Made by a program: the position numbers and the translations under genes. Shown here piece by piece: positions 21,115 to 29,611 of a stretch of 30,515 bases of DNA; position 1 is the first letter of the stretch, and each line of letters begins with the position of its first letter. Under the pieces are notes generated by a model. That model searched no databases. It worked only from the letters and a program-made list of their open reading frames with translations, and had not been told where the DNA came from. The DNA comes from Pontimonas sp. (GTDB taxonomy: Bacteria > Actinomycetota > Actinomycetes > Actinomycetales > Microbacteriaceae), in the NCBI GenBank assembly GCA_023263045.1, contig JALQXU010000002.1, positions 1 to 30,515 of the forward strand, in the 5' to 3' direction.

Positions 21115-24100
21115 TCTTCGAGACTTTCACACGAATGTGAGAGTTCTCTCCCACCGGCAACGCATCTTCAGTTCCGGATAATTCTGTGAGCTCAAGGCTT
21201 ATCGAGAGTGTCTCCGCACACACCATGTCCTGATGCTCCCGAAGGGCTTCGATGGCGACCGGGTCCGCTTCGACGGTCGTCGAAATACGATCCGACACAT
21301 CCAGGCCCGCGTTCTTGCGCTCTTGCTGAATTGCTCGGATGGCATCTCGGGCTAATCCCTCGGCCGCTAACTCGGGAGTCACCGTGGTATCAAGCAGCAC
21401 AAAGCCTCCGTTGTCGAGGAACTGAACGGCCGTGTCCTCACCCTCCGAGGTGAACTCCAGCGAGTATTCGCCCTCCTCGAGGGCAATTCCTGCCACCGTG
21501 ACAACACCGTTGTCCATCGACCAGTCGCCGGCTTTCGCCGCCTGGATGATGCTTTGGACCTGTGCTCCAACTCGGGGACCCAGCGCCCTGGCGTGAGGCA
21601 GAAGTTTTTTCCCGATTCCTAACTCCTGGGCCACCTGGTCATCGAGTTCCCTGGTGAGAACTTCCTTGACGTTGAGTTCGTCGGCCAAAATATCGAGGAA
21701 CTCCGTCACGCCAGCGGCATTGTCGGTCACGATGGTCAGTGCGTTGAGGGGCAGACGAACCCGAAGGCCATGAGCTTTTCGCACAGCCAATCCCGCTGAG
21801 GCAACGTCGCGGACTGTGTCCATGGTCGCAACCAGCTCGTCGTTCTCGGGGAACGAGGACGCCTCTGGCCAATCGGTGAGGTGAACACTTTCTTCGCCCG
21901 TGAGACCACGCCACACGTCCTCAGTCACCAGAGGTGCGAGTGGTGCAGCGAGTCGAGACAGGGTTTCGAGCACGGTGTAGAGGGTGTCGAGAGCGTCCGT
22001 GTCAGAACCATCCCAGAACCTCTCCCGACTCCTCCGGACATACCAATTGGTCAACACATCGGCGAAGTCGCGCAGCGCTGCTGCCGCCATCGGTGAATCG
22101 AGGGACTCAAACTCGTGGGTGACCTCGTCAATGAGCTTCTTAGTTTTGGCCAGGATGTATCGATCGAGTACGTGGGGTGAATCAGTGCGCCACACCGGTG
22201 TGTGGTCGCCGATGTACAAACTGAGGAAGTAGTAGGTACTCCAGTAGGGCAACAGGAACTGGCGCACACCCTCGCGAATACCCTCCTCGGTGACCACGAG
22301 GTTTCCGCCTCGGATGACCGAACTCGACATTAGGAACCAACGCATGGCGTCAGCCCCGTCGCGCTCAAAAACCTCGGACACATCGGGGTAGTTGCGCAAA
22401 CTCTTCGACATTTTCTGGCCATCTGAGCCCAAGACGATGCCGTGTGAGATCACCTGCTGGAACGCGGGCCGGTCGAAAAGTGCAGTGGCCAGCACGTGCA
22501 TGGTGTAAAACCAACCACGGGTTTGCCCGATGTACTCAACGATGAAATCCGCGGGATTATGCGAATCAAACCAGTCGTGGTTTTCGAAGGGGTAGTGCAC
22601 CTGGGCAAAGGGCATGGAGCCCGAGTCAAACCACACATCGAGCACATCAGGAATCCGACGCATCATTGACTGACCACTCGGGTCATCGGGGTTAGGCCGA
22701 ACTAGCTCATCAATAGCTGGGCGGTGCAGGTCATCGGGTTTCACCCCGAAATCGCGCTCGAGCTCTTCCAGGGATCCATACACATCGACTCGCGGGAATT
22801 CAGGGTTGTCACTTTTCCACACCGGAATCGGAGAGCCCCAGTAGCGGTTTCTCGAAATCGACCAATCCCTGGCGTTCGAGAGCCATTTCCCAAACTGGCC
22901 GTCTTTGACGTTTGCGGGAACCCAGTTGATGTCCTGGTTGAGCTCCACCATCCGGTCTCGAATCTCGGTCACGCGGACAAACCAGCTGGAGACCGCCTTG
23001 TAGATCAGCGGTGTGCGACACCGCCAGCAGTGCGGGTACGAGTGGTCGTACGAGCGCTCGGCAAAGAGACGACCACTCTGGCGCAGAAGCCCCGTGAGTG
23101 TCTTGTTGGCCTCGAACACCTGCATCCCCGCCACGTCAGTGACGGTGTCAAGGAATCGACCGGCATCATCGACCGAGATGATGACGGGTATTCCTGCCTC
23201 AGCACAGGTCTCCTGGTCGTCCTCACCGTAGGCGGGGGCCTGGTGAACGATTCCCGTTCCCTCCCCTGTGGCGACATAGTCTGCAATCAAAATCTGCCAG
23301 GCGTTCTCGAGACCCCAGGTTTCCCGATCTGCGTAGTAATCAAAGACGCGTTCGTACTCGATGCCGCCGAGTTCGGAGCCTTTCAGTGTCCTGCTGATTG
23401 CGGCCAAGGCATCGGCAACCTCGGGGTAGCCCAATTCTTTGCGATAGTTCTGGATGGTGTCCTCGGCCAGAAGATAGGTGGCGCCGGGATGGGCAGCATC
23501 GGGTCCGGCAGGCACCAGGGCATAACTGATGTCGGGTCCCACCGCCAGAGCCTGGTTGGTGGGAAGGGTCCACGGTGTTGTCGTCCACGCCAGGGCGAGC
23601 ACTCCGCCCAGACCAGCAGCCTCGGCCTTGTCCCCGTGCAGCGGGAACGTGACGGTGACGGATTGATCTTGCCGCGGTTTGTAGACGTCGTCATCCATCC
23701 GAAGTTCATGGTTACTCAGCGGTGTTTGGTCCCGCCAGCAATAAGGCAATACGCGATAGCCCTCGTAAGCAAGCCCTTTGTCATAGAGCTGCTTGAAGGC
23801 CCAGATAACGCTCTCCATGAAGGTGATATCCAACGTCTTGTAGTCGTTGTCGAAATCCACCCATCGGGCTTGGCGCGTCACATAGTCTTGCCACTCCGCG
23901 GTGTAGCGCAGTACGGACTCCCGGGCAGCCTGATTGAAGGCTCCAATACCCATGTCCTCGATTTGGCTCTTGTCGGTGATTCCTAATTGACGCTCCGCTT
24001 CGAGCTCTGCGGGCAGACCGTGGGTATCCCAACCGAAACGACGATGAACCTGCTTGCCTCGCATCGTGTGAAAACGTGGGAACACATCTTTGGCGTAGCC

Positions 24101-24304
24101 GGTCAAGAGGTGGCCATAGTGGGGAAGACCGTTGGCAAAGGGAGGCCCGTCGTAGAAGACCCACTCATCACAGCCCTCGCGCTGACGAACCGACTTCTGG
24201 AAGGTGTCCCCCGCCTTCCAGTCAGCCAACACTCGGTGCTCGATGGCGGGAAAGCTCGGGCTGGGATCCACAGAAGATCCGGGAAGGTGACGGGGGAAAG
24301 CCAT
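21107..24304 (-). CDS. ileS: Isoleucyl-tRNA synthetase
   Basis: Charges tRNA-Ile and edits valine; class Ia synthetase of 1065 aa. HIGH motif is PHYGH (HYGH at residues 62-65), preceded by YDGPPFANGLPHYGHLLTG; KMSKS is present as DGQKMSKSLRNYP around residue 630. The protein is longer than the roughly 940-aa E. coli-type enzyme and lacks its C-terminal zinc-finger cysteines; length and sequence resemble the second, eukaryote-like IleRS type. The ATG at 24304 begins MAFPRHLPGSS. An out-of-frame ATG lies 9 nt upstream. A T-box leader precedes it. It starts the ileS-folC-DUF4233-ndk group; in mycobacteria valS, not ileS, holds this position next to folC. Confidence 0.97.
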   Translation of the reverse strand: MAFPRHLPGSSVDPSPSFPAIEHRVLADWKAGDTFQKSVRQREGCDEWVFYDGPPFANGLPHYGHLLTGYAKDVFPRFHTMRGKQVHRRFGWDTHGLPAELEAERQLGITDKSQIEDMGIGAFNQAARESVLRYTAEWQDYVTRQARWVDFDNDYKTLDITFMESVIWAFKQLYDKGLAYEGYRVLPYCWRDQTPLSNHELRMDDDVYKPRQDQSVTVTFPLHGDKAEAAGLGGVLALAWTTTPWTLPTNQALAVGPDISYALVPAGPDAAHPGATYLLAEDTIQNYRKELGYPEVADALAAISRTLKGSELGGIEYERVFDYYADRETWGLENAWQILIADYVATGEGTGIVHQAPAYGEDDQETCAEAGIPVIISVDDAGRFLDTVTDVAGMQVFEANKTLTGLLRQSGRLFAERSYDHSYPHCWRCRTPLIYKAVSSWFVRVTEIRDRMVELNQDINWVPANVKDGQFGKWLSNARDWSISRNRYWGSPIPVWKSDNPEFPRVDVYGSLEELERDFGVKPDDLHRPAIDELVRPNPDDPSGQSMMRRIPDVLDVWFDSGSMPFAQVHYPFENHDWFDSHNPADFIVEYIGQTRGWFYTMHVLATALFDRPAFQQVISHGIVLGSDGQKMSKSLRNYPDVSEVFERDGADAMRWFLMSSSVIRGGNLVVTEEGIREGVRQFLLPYWSTYYFLSLYIGDHTPVWRTDSPHVLDRYILAKTKKLIDEVTHEFESLDSPMAAAALRDFADVLTNWYVRRSRERFWDGSDTDALDTLYTVLETLSRLAAPLAPLVTEDVWRGLTGEESVHLTDWPEASSFPENDELVATMDTVRDVASAGLAVRKAHGLRVRLPLNALTIVTDNAAGVTEFLDILADELNVKEVLTRELDDQVAQELGIGKKLLPHARALGPRVGAQVQSIIQAAKAGDWSMDNGVVTVAGIALEEGEYSLEFTSEGEDTAVQFLDNGGFVLLDTTVTPELAAEGLARDAIRAIQQERKNAGLDVSDRISTTVEADPVAIEALREHQDMVCAETLSISLELTELSGTEDALPVGENSHIRVKVSKSG

Positions 24305-24495
24305 GGGGTTTCATCTCTCTGACACGGGTGGGAACAGCTACGAGGACGCATGAGAACTCACGCGCGGTACCACCTCGTTTGCTTGAGCATCGCTCAAGCC
24401 ACTTCATGTCAGGCGATAACGGGCCAACCCGACCGGTTCTACTGGGAATCCACGATTCTGTTCTTCCGGTAGCTCACCGGTGATAGCCGGTTCAA
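24305..24495 (-). promoter_or_regulatory. Isoleucine T-box riboswitch with ultra-short Stem I
   Basis: Leader that senses uncharged tRNA-Ile. The conserved T-box AACGAGGTGGTACCGCG is at 24379-24363. Stem I is only ACCGG/CCGGT (24491-24487 with 24480-24476), with the Ile specifier ATC (24484-24482) in its 6-nt terminal loop, the form described for actinobacterial ileS. Stem II (CTAC/GTAG with an inner GAATC/GATTC hairpin, 24472-24439) follows. Stem III is an 8-bp hairpin at 24399-24381. The antisequestrator is ACGAGG/CCTCGT (24378-24373 with 24345-24340), enclosing a TGGTACC bulge and a further 9-bp helix (one end G-U). No terminator with a U-run follows, so control is probably at translation start, near AGAGAG (24320-24315). 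Confidence 0.93.
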
Positions 24496-24511
24496 CGCTC
24501 TGCCCCACAGT

Positions 24512-25072
24512 CTAGAACAGGGTTGCCCGTGTCTTCGAGCCAACAATCGATTGAAGTGACGTCAGCCGCTCCTTCAGGAGGTCAGTAAGAGGAGTGCGGG
24601 GTGAGGTTCCCGTGGCCCACTGTTGTGCCACACCGATCAGTGCCCCGGTCACAAGCCACGCGTCTCCAGGGTCTACTCCGGCGCTGGCAACCGCGGCCTG
24701 GAGCCTGGCAACGCGCACGCCAGCACTCTCGGCAAGCGCTGGACCGAGCCCCATCGCCTCAGCTTGGGTCGCGACCAGCGGAATTCTGTCGTCGGGGTGT
24801 GAAGCGGCGACCACCTGGAGCGCCTCTCCAAGGGTCACACCATTTCGGAGCTTCATCTCCAGGGTGTCTAGAGCTGTATCAGCATCAACCCAGAGAACAT
24901 CGGATTTTGTGGCGCAGTGGTTGAAAAAACTTGCGCGGGAGATACCCGCACGCTGAGCGATGTCATCAATGCTGGTTTCGCGGTAGCCCTGCTCCAGAAA
25001 GAGCTCCCCGGCGGCATCCTCGAGGGCGGCGAGCGACACGATTTGTGGTCGACCGCGGTCTTTGCCGGTCAT
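24512..25072 (-). CDS. TetR/AcrR family regulator next to an MFS transporter
   Basis: Repressor-type regulator of 186 aa. The helix-turn-helix spans about residues 14-58, including ALEDAAGELFLEQGYRETS, IDDIAQRAGISRASFFNHC and KSDVLW. The ligand-binding domain is not recognisable. I chose the ATG at 25072, with AGGGG 6 nt upstream, over an upstream start at 25111 that lies inside the palindromic operator region. It diverges from the MFS gene 84 bp away, so autoregulation and control of that transporter is the obvious reading. Its stop codon is directly followed by the ileS leader on the same strand. Confidence 0.88.
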   Translation of the reverse strand: MTGKDRGRPQIVSLAALEDAAGELFLEQGYRETSIDDIAQRAGISRASFFNHCATKSDVLWVDADTALDTLEMKLRNGVTLGEALQVVAASHPDDRIPLVATQAEAMGLGPALAESAGVRVARLQAAVASAGVDPGDAWLVTGALIGVAQQWATGTSPRTPLTDLLKERLTSLQSIVGSKTRATLF

Positions 25073-25082
25073 GGTGTCCCCT

Positions 25083-25102
25083 ATAGTTGAAGTAGTAACT
25101 AT
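25083..25102. promoter_or_regulatory. Palindromic operator between tetR and the MFS gene
   Basis: ATAGTT-8 nt-AACTAT is a perfect 6+6 inverted repeat in the 84-bp divergent region, 10 bp upstream of the tetR ATG. Size and location fit a TetR-family dimer site controlling both directions. The -10 and -35 elements could not be assigned with confidence. Confidence 0.6.
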
Positions 25103-25156
25103 TTTTTGCACTTAGTCTAATAATTCACACTCTAGCGACTTTCCAGGAGGAGACGC

Positions 25157-26461
25157 ATGATTCAGACCGATCCGGCGATGGCGAGGAAAGCCCGATGGGC
25201 GTCCCTGGTGGGGACATCCCTCGAGTCCTACGACTTCTACATCTACGCCTACTTTGCAGCGTTCTTTGTCGGCCCACTGTTCTTTGACCCACTCGGTGGG
25301 TTCGGAGGAACCTTGGCTGCTTTCCTCTCTATTGCGCTGGCCTTCATCATCAGGCCAGTGGGCGCCATCGTGTTCGGTCACATCGGTGATCGAATCGGTC
25401 GACGAAAAACCCTCATCGTGACCGTCACCTTGATGGGTGTGGCCACCGGGCTCATCGGTGTCCTCCCGACCTACGACCAAGCCGGATGGTTCGGCGCTGC
25501 AATCCTCGTCATTCTTCGTCTCCTGCAGGGAATCTCGCTGGGAGGCGAGTGGGGTGGAGCTGTCCTCGTCGCCACCGAGCACGAATCGGGGGCAAAGCGA
25601 GCCTTCGCGGCCGCCATGCCGCAGCTGGGCTCCCCGATCGGCTCGATCCTCTCCGCCACAGCCTTCATCTGGTTGACCCTTGCTCTGACGACCGACGAAA
25701 TCGTGGAGTGGGCGTGGAGAATCCCGTTCTGGACGGCAATTCCTCTTCTCCTGGTGTCTCTCTACTTGCGACTCGCGATCACTGAGACTCCCGTGTTCGA
25801 GGACGTGGTGAAGCGTGAGCGTCGCCCCAAGGTTCCTTTCTTCACGCTCCTCGCCCAACAGCCCTTCGCGATTTTCATCGCCGTGGGTGTTGCGCTGCTA
25901 GGAATTGGTTCCTACTCCCTGATGAACACCTACACCATCAACTACGGGGTAGTTCAGTTGGGCTTCGCCTACTACGAGTTGCTCATCGCGACCACCATCG
26001 GTGGGCTCTTGCAGCTGATCACCATTCCCCTCTTCGGGGCGTGGGCGATGCGCATCGGATCCTCCAGCGTCGTCGCCTGGGGAGCATTAGGAACACTCCT
26101 CGTGGCGTTCCCGATCTACTATTTCCTGCAGTTTGCGAACTTTGGTGTCCTGGTTGCCATGATGCTCATCGGTGGAATCCTTCCCACCATGAGTTGGGCC
26201 GCCCTCGGTGGGGTCTACAGCGACCTCTTTGATGAGCGCTATCGCTACTCAGCACTGGGCTTCGCCTACTCGATTGCGGCAGTTGTCTCCGGCTTCGTGC
26301 CCGCCGTCACGCTCACCATCGGCGAGGCCACAGGCAATGCCTGGTGGCACCCCGCGGTGGTTCTCGCAGGGCTCTCGATCATTACGCTTCTGGCCACCCT
26401 TCAGGCCGGACGTATGGCGCTTCGCCGCGCGGAACCCGCGTATGCGAGGTCGAGTCAGTAG
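25157..26461 (+). CDS. MFS transporter, metabolite:H+ symporter (MHS) family
   Basis: Proton-coupled importer with 12 predicted membrane segments, 434 aa. MHS signatures: GTSLESYDFYIYAYFAAFF (residues 19-37, corresponding to the GxxxExYDF motif), GHIGDRIGRRKTL (74-86) in the loop between helices 2 and 3, LQGISLGGEWGGA (about 124-136) and a long central loop. The substrate cannot be read: characterised relatives carry proline/betaine (ProP), shikimate (ShiA), citrate or alpha-ketoglutarate. The ribosome-binding site AGGAGGAG is 6 nt before the ATG. It is divergent from a tetR gene with a shared operator, suggesting induction by its substrate or a derived compound. A strong terminator follows. 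Confidence 0.9.
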   Translation: MIQTDPAMARKARWASLVGTSLESYDFYIYAYFAAFFVGPLFFDPLGGFGGTLAAFLSIALAFIIRPVGAIVFGHIGDRIGRRKTLIVTVTLMGVATGLIGVLPTYDQAGWFGAAILVILRLLQGISLGGEWGGAVLVATEHESGAKRAFAAAMPQLGSPIGSILSATAFIWLTLALTTDEIVEWAWRIPFWTAIPLLLVSLYLRLAITETPVFEDVVKRERRPKVPFFTLLAQQPFAIFIAVGVALLGIGSYSLMNTYTINYGVVQLGFAYYELLIATTIGGLLQLITIPLFGAWAMRIGSSSVVAWGALGTLLVAFPIYYFLQFANFGVLVAMMLIGGILPTMSWAALGGVYSDLFDERYRYSALGFAYSIAAVVSGFVPAVTLTIGEATGNAWWHPAVVLAGLSIITLLATLQAGRMALRRAEPAYARSSQ

Positions 26462-26471
26462 GTACTCGAAT

Positions 26472-26516
26472 ATGGGGTTCTGGGTTGTACGAAGAAACCC
26501 AGAACCCCATTTTTTT
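26472..26516 (+). terminator. Intrinsic terminator after the MFS gene
   Basis: A 15-bp perfect stem, ATGGGGTTCTGGGTT (26472-26486) with its complement at 26496-26510, with a 9-nt loop and a run of seven T residues (26510-26516). It begins 10 bp after the MFS stop. It is the clearest rho-independent terminator in the window. Confidence 0.95.
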
Positions 26517-26580
26517 GTAGCATGGGAGCACATACCAAGGCACAGTGGACGCGGTGCCGCCTATAGCGAAGAAGGTGCCC

Positions 26581-29157
26581 ATGAGCGGATCTATCCCCGA
26601 CAAACCGGCTCTCGAAGGGCTCGAAGAAACCTGGGGCACCCGCTGGGACGCTGAAGGCACCTATCGCTTCAACCGAGCATCCGCTCTAGAGCGCGGAAAA
26701 GAGCACCTCTTTGCCGTGGACACTCCTCCTCCAACGGCATCGGGAAGCCTCCACATCGGACACGTCTTTAGCTACACCCACATGGACCTGCAAGCGCGGT
26801 ATCACCGTATGCGGGGTAAAGAGATCTTTTACCCCATGGGCTGGGATGACAATGGTCTTCCGACTGAACGCCGGGTCCAAAACTATTACGGCGTGCGGTG
26901 TGACCCATCACTCCCCTACGACACAGATTTTGTGCCACCTCTGGAGGCAGGAGCCACGAAGGATGGGTCCAAACCCGGGGATCAGGTTCCCGTGAGTCGA
27001 CGAAACTTCATCGAGCTATGCGAAAAGCTCACGGTCGAGGATGAAAAACAGTTCGAGGACCTGTGGCGAACCCTCGGCCTCAGTGTCGACTGGTCACTGA
27101 CGTATCGAACGATCGATGACAATTCTCAACGAGTTGCCCAGTCTGCCTTTCTCAAAAACCTGGAGCGCGGTGAGGCGTACCGAGCGGACGCCCCTACTCT
27201 TTGGGACATCACCTTCCGGACCGCGGTCGCCCAAGCCGAACTGGAGGATCGCGAACAACCCTCCGCGTACCACAAGGTGACCTTCCACGGTGTCGGCATC
27301 AACGATGTGACCATCGTCACCACCCGCCCAGAACTCATCCCCGCCTGTGTGGCTCTCGTTGCTCATCCCGATGACGAGCGCTACCAACCACTCTTTGGCA
27401 AGACCGTCACCTCGCCGCTGTTCGGTGTCGAGGTTCCGATTGTCGCCCACCACCTGGCTCAGCAAGACAAAGGCACAGGAATTGCGATGGTGTGTACGTT
27501 TGGTGACGTTACCGACGTCATCTGGTGGCGTGAGCTGTCTCTCGAGACGCGTCCCATCCTCGGCAAAGACGGGCGCGTCCTCGCCGAAACACCGGCCTGG
27601 ATTGAGTCCCCGGCGGGCACAGAGGCGTATTCACAGCTGGCGGGAAAGACTGTCTTTAGTGCCAAAGCCGCCATCGTCGAGCTCTTGAAGGAATCGGGCG
27701 ACCTGCAAGGTGAGCCAGATCCCATGGTGCACCCGGTGAAGTTTTTCGAGAAAGGTGACAAACCACTCGAAATCGTGACCACTCGCCAGTGGTATATCCA
27801 GAACGGCGCGCGAGACGATGACCTCAGGGATCGCCTCATCAGCCGCGGCCAGGAAGTTGCCTTTCACCCCGATTTCATGCGGGTCCGATACGACAACTGG
27901 GTCAACGGGCTCTCCGGTGACTGGCTCATCTCCCGTCAGAGATTCTTCGGAGTTCCCATTCCCGTCTGGTATCCCCTGGATGACCACGGCAACCCCCTCG
28001 ACGGTGAGGTCATCACCCCAGAGATAGGCCAGCTCCCTGTCGACCCCTCGAGTGATACTCCTCCGGGCTTCAGTGAAGACCAGAGGGGAGCCCCAGGAGG
28101 GTTTATCGGGGAGCTCGACATTATGGACACCTGGGCGACGTCGAGTTTGACCCCGCAGCTCGCTGGAGGGTGGGGAAGCGACGACGAACTCTTCTCTCTG
28201 GTATTCCCCTACGACCTACGCTCGCAAGGACAGGACATCATTCGCACCTGGTTGTTCTCGACCATGTTGCGCGCAGAGCTGGAGCACGGCTCGATCCCCT
28301 GGAAAAACGCCGGAATATCCGGATTCATTGTCGACCCTGATCGCAAGAAGATGTCGAAATCGAAAGGGAACGTCGTCACACCCCAATCGATGCTGGACGA
28401 GCACGGCTCCGACGCCGTGCGCTACTGGGCTGCCTCCTCACGCCTCGGGACAGACGCCGCTTTTGATCCGCAAAACCCGAAACAGATCAAAATTGGTCGT
28501 CGGCTCGCTATTAAGGTTCTGAACGCCGCCAAGTTTGTCTATAGCTTTGAAAGCTCACCCGGTGAGGTGACGCACCCGCTCGACCTCGACATGGCGAACG
28601 AGCTGGGCCGCGTGATTACCGAGGCCACGGCAGCCTATGACGCCTATGACCACGCCCGAGCGCTCGAGCTCGCGGAAAGCTTCTTCTGGACTTTTACCGA
28701 CGACTATCTGGAACTGGTCAAAGATCGCGCCTACACCGGCGAGGGAGCCGATCGAACCAGTGCGGTCACTGCTTTACGACTGGCCATCGACGCTCTCGTC
28801 CGCCTGTTCGCACCGGTAATCCCCTTCGCCACGGAAGAGGTCTGGTCCTGGACCCATGAGGGCAGCGTGCACACATCCTCCTGGCCGAGCGTGGACGAGC
28901 TGCCCGCCTCCCCCAACGAGGAGCACCACGGCCTCCTCTCCTTGGCCAGTGAGGCGCTGATTACAATCCGACGCTCCAAGACAGACCAGCAGGTTGCACA
29001 AAAAATGCCCATTCTCAGGGCGACCCTGAGTGCACCCGCGCGCTTGCGTCTCGCTGAATCAGACCTCATGGCGGTGGGAAAGATCCAGAGCCTCTCTTGG
29101 TCGGAATCAGACAGCGTCGCCATTAGTGACATCGAATGGGGCTCACTCGATGAGTGA
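26581..29157 (+). CDS. valS: Valyl-tRNA synthetase
   Basis: Charges tRNA-Val and edits threonine; class Ia, 858 aa. HIGH motif in GSLHIGHVFSYTHMD (HIGH at residues 58-61); KMSKS in DPDRKKMSKSKGNVVTP near residue 590. The editing domain (about 190-340) contains IVTTRPELIPACVALVAHP. I chose the ATG at 26581 with GAAGGTG close upstream; the open frame to 26545 adds 12 unsupported residues. The tail after about residue 780 is short and lacks a long coiled coil, as in the actinobacterial/archaeal-like form. No T-box precedes it. Its stop overlaps the start of the GNAT gene as ATGAGTGA. Confidence 0.96.
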   Translation: MSGSIPDKPALEGLEETWGTRWDAEGTYRFNRASALERGKEHLFAVDTPPPTASGSLHIGHVFSYTHMDLQARYHRMRGKEIFYPMGWDDNGLPTERRVQNYYGVRCDPSLPYDTDFVPPLEAGATKDGSKPGDQVPVSRRNFIELCEKLTVEDEKQFEDLWRTLGLSVDWSLTYRTIDDNSQRVAQSAFLKNLERGEAYRADAPTLWDITFRTAVAQAELEDREQPSAYHKVTFHGVGINDVTIVTTRPELIPACVALVAHPDDERYQPLFGKTVTSPLFGVEVPIVAHHLAQQDKGTGIAMVCTFGDVTDVIWWRELSLETRPILGKDGRVLAETPAWIESPAGTEAYSQLAGKTVFSAKAAIVELLKESGDLQGEPDPMVHPVKFFEKGDKPLEIVTTRQWYIQNGARDDDLRDRLISRGQEVAFHPDFMRVRYDNWVNGLSGDWLISRQRFFGVPIPVWYPLDDHGNPLDGEVITPEIGQLPVDPSSDTPPGFSEDQRGAPGGFIGELDIMDTWATSSLTPQLAGGWGSDDELFSLVFPYDLRSQGQDIIRTWLFSTMLRAELEHGSIPWKNAGISGFIVDPDRKKMSKSKGNVVTPQSMLDEHGSDAVRYWAASSRLGTDAAFDPQNPKQIKIGRRLAIKVLNAAKFVYSFESSPGEVTHPLDLDMANELGRVITEATAAYDAYDHARALELAESFFWTFTDDYLELVKDRAYTGEGADRTSAVTALRLAIDALVRLFAPVIPFATEEVWSWTHEGSVHTSSWPSVDELPASPNEEHHGLLSLASEALITIRRSKTDQQVAQKMPILRATLSAPARLRLAESDLMAVGKIQSLSWSESDSVAISDIEWGSLDE

Positions 29158-29611
29158 TTCCCTTACTCCCCAGGTGAGGCCAGTGCGGCCTCAGGATCGG
29201 GAACGGTGGGAGGAGTTATTCCTCGCCTACGGAGTCTTTTATCGCGAGAGTTTTACCCCAGACGTTATTGAGGGTGTCTGGGCCTGGCTGATGGAGGACG
29301 AACATCCGGTGCGATGCTTTGTCGCTGAAGTACAAAACACCGTGGTGGGCTTTGCCCACCTGCGCTTCCAGCACGACACGTTCACAGCTGGTTCGGGCTG
29401 GTTCCTCGATGATCTCTTCACTGACCCCGAGAGTCGAGGCCATGGTGTTGCCACGGCCCTGATTTCTGCCCTGGAAGACTACGCGCGCGCTCGGGGCGGA
29501 GGGACACTGCGCTGGATTACAGCCTCCGATAACGATCGCGCTCGCAGGCTCTATGACGCGTTGGCAACTCCCACCACGTGGGTCACCTACGAAAAAGAGC
29601 TGGATCAATAG
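29150..29611 (+). CDS. GNAT family N-acetyltransferase
   Basis: Acetyl-CoA-dependent acetyltransferase fold, 153 aa. Motif A is visible as WFLDDLFTDPESRGHGVATA, where RGHGVA (about residues 99-104) is the pyrophosphate-binding R/QxxGxG/A loop; TLRWITASDNDRARRLYDAL is motif B. I chose the ATG at 29150, which overlaps the valS stop by 8 bp; the longer frame to 29030 lies within valS. The substrate is unknown. The layout resembles small-molecule or antibiotic-like acetyltransferases, but nothing decides it. Confidence 0.85.
   Translation: MSDSLTPQVRPVRPQDRERWEELFLAYGVFYRESFTPDVIEGVWAWLMEDEHPVRCFVAEVQNTVVGFAHLRFQHDTFTAGSGWFLDDLFTDPESRGHGVATALISALEDYARARGGGTLRWITASDNDRARRLYDALATPTTWVTYEKELDQ

Noticed and set aside
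22724..23986. Long plus-strand open frame (420 codons) inside ileS
   Set aside because: It is fully antisense to the highly conserved IleRS core, has no recognisable domain and no ribosome-binding site. Long antisense frames are common in high-GC genes.
24340..24378. The T-box 3' helix as a transcription terminator
   Set aside because: No U-tract follows the helix and its sequence matches the antisequestrator; translational control fits better.
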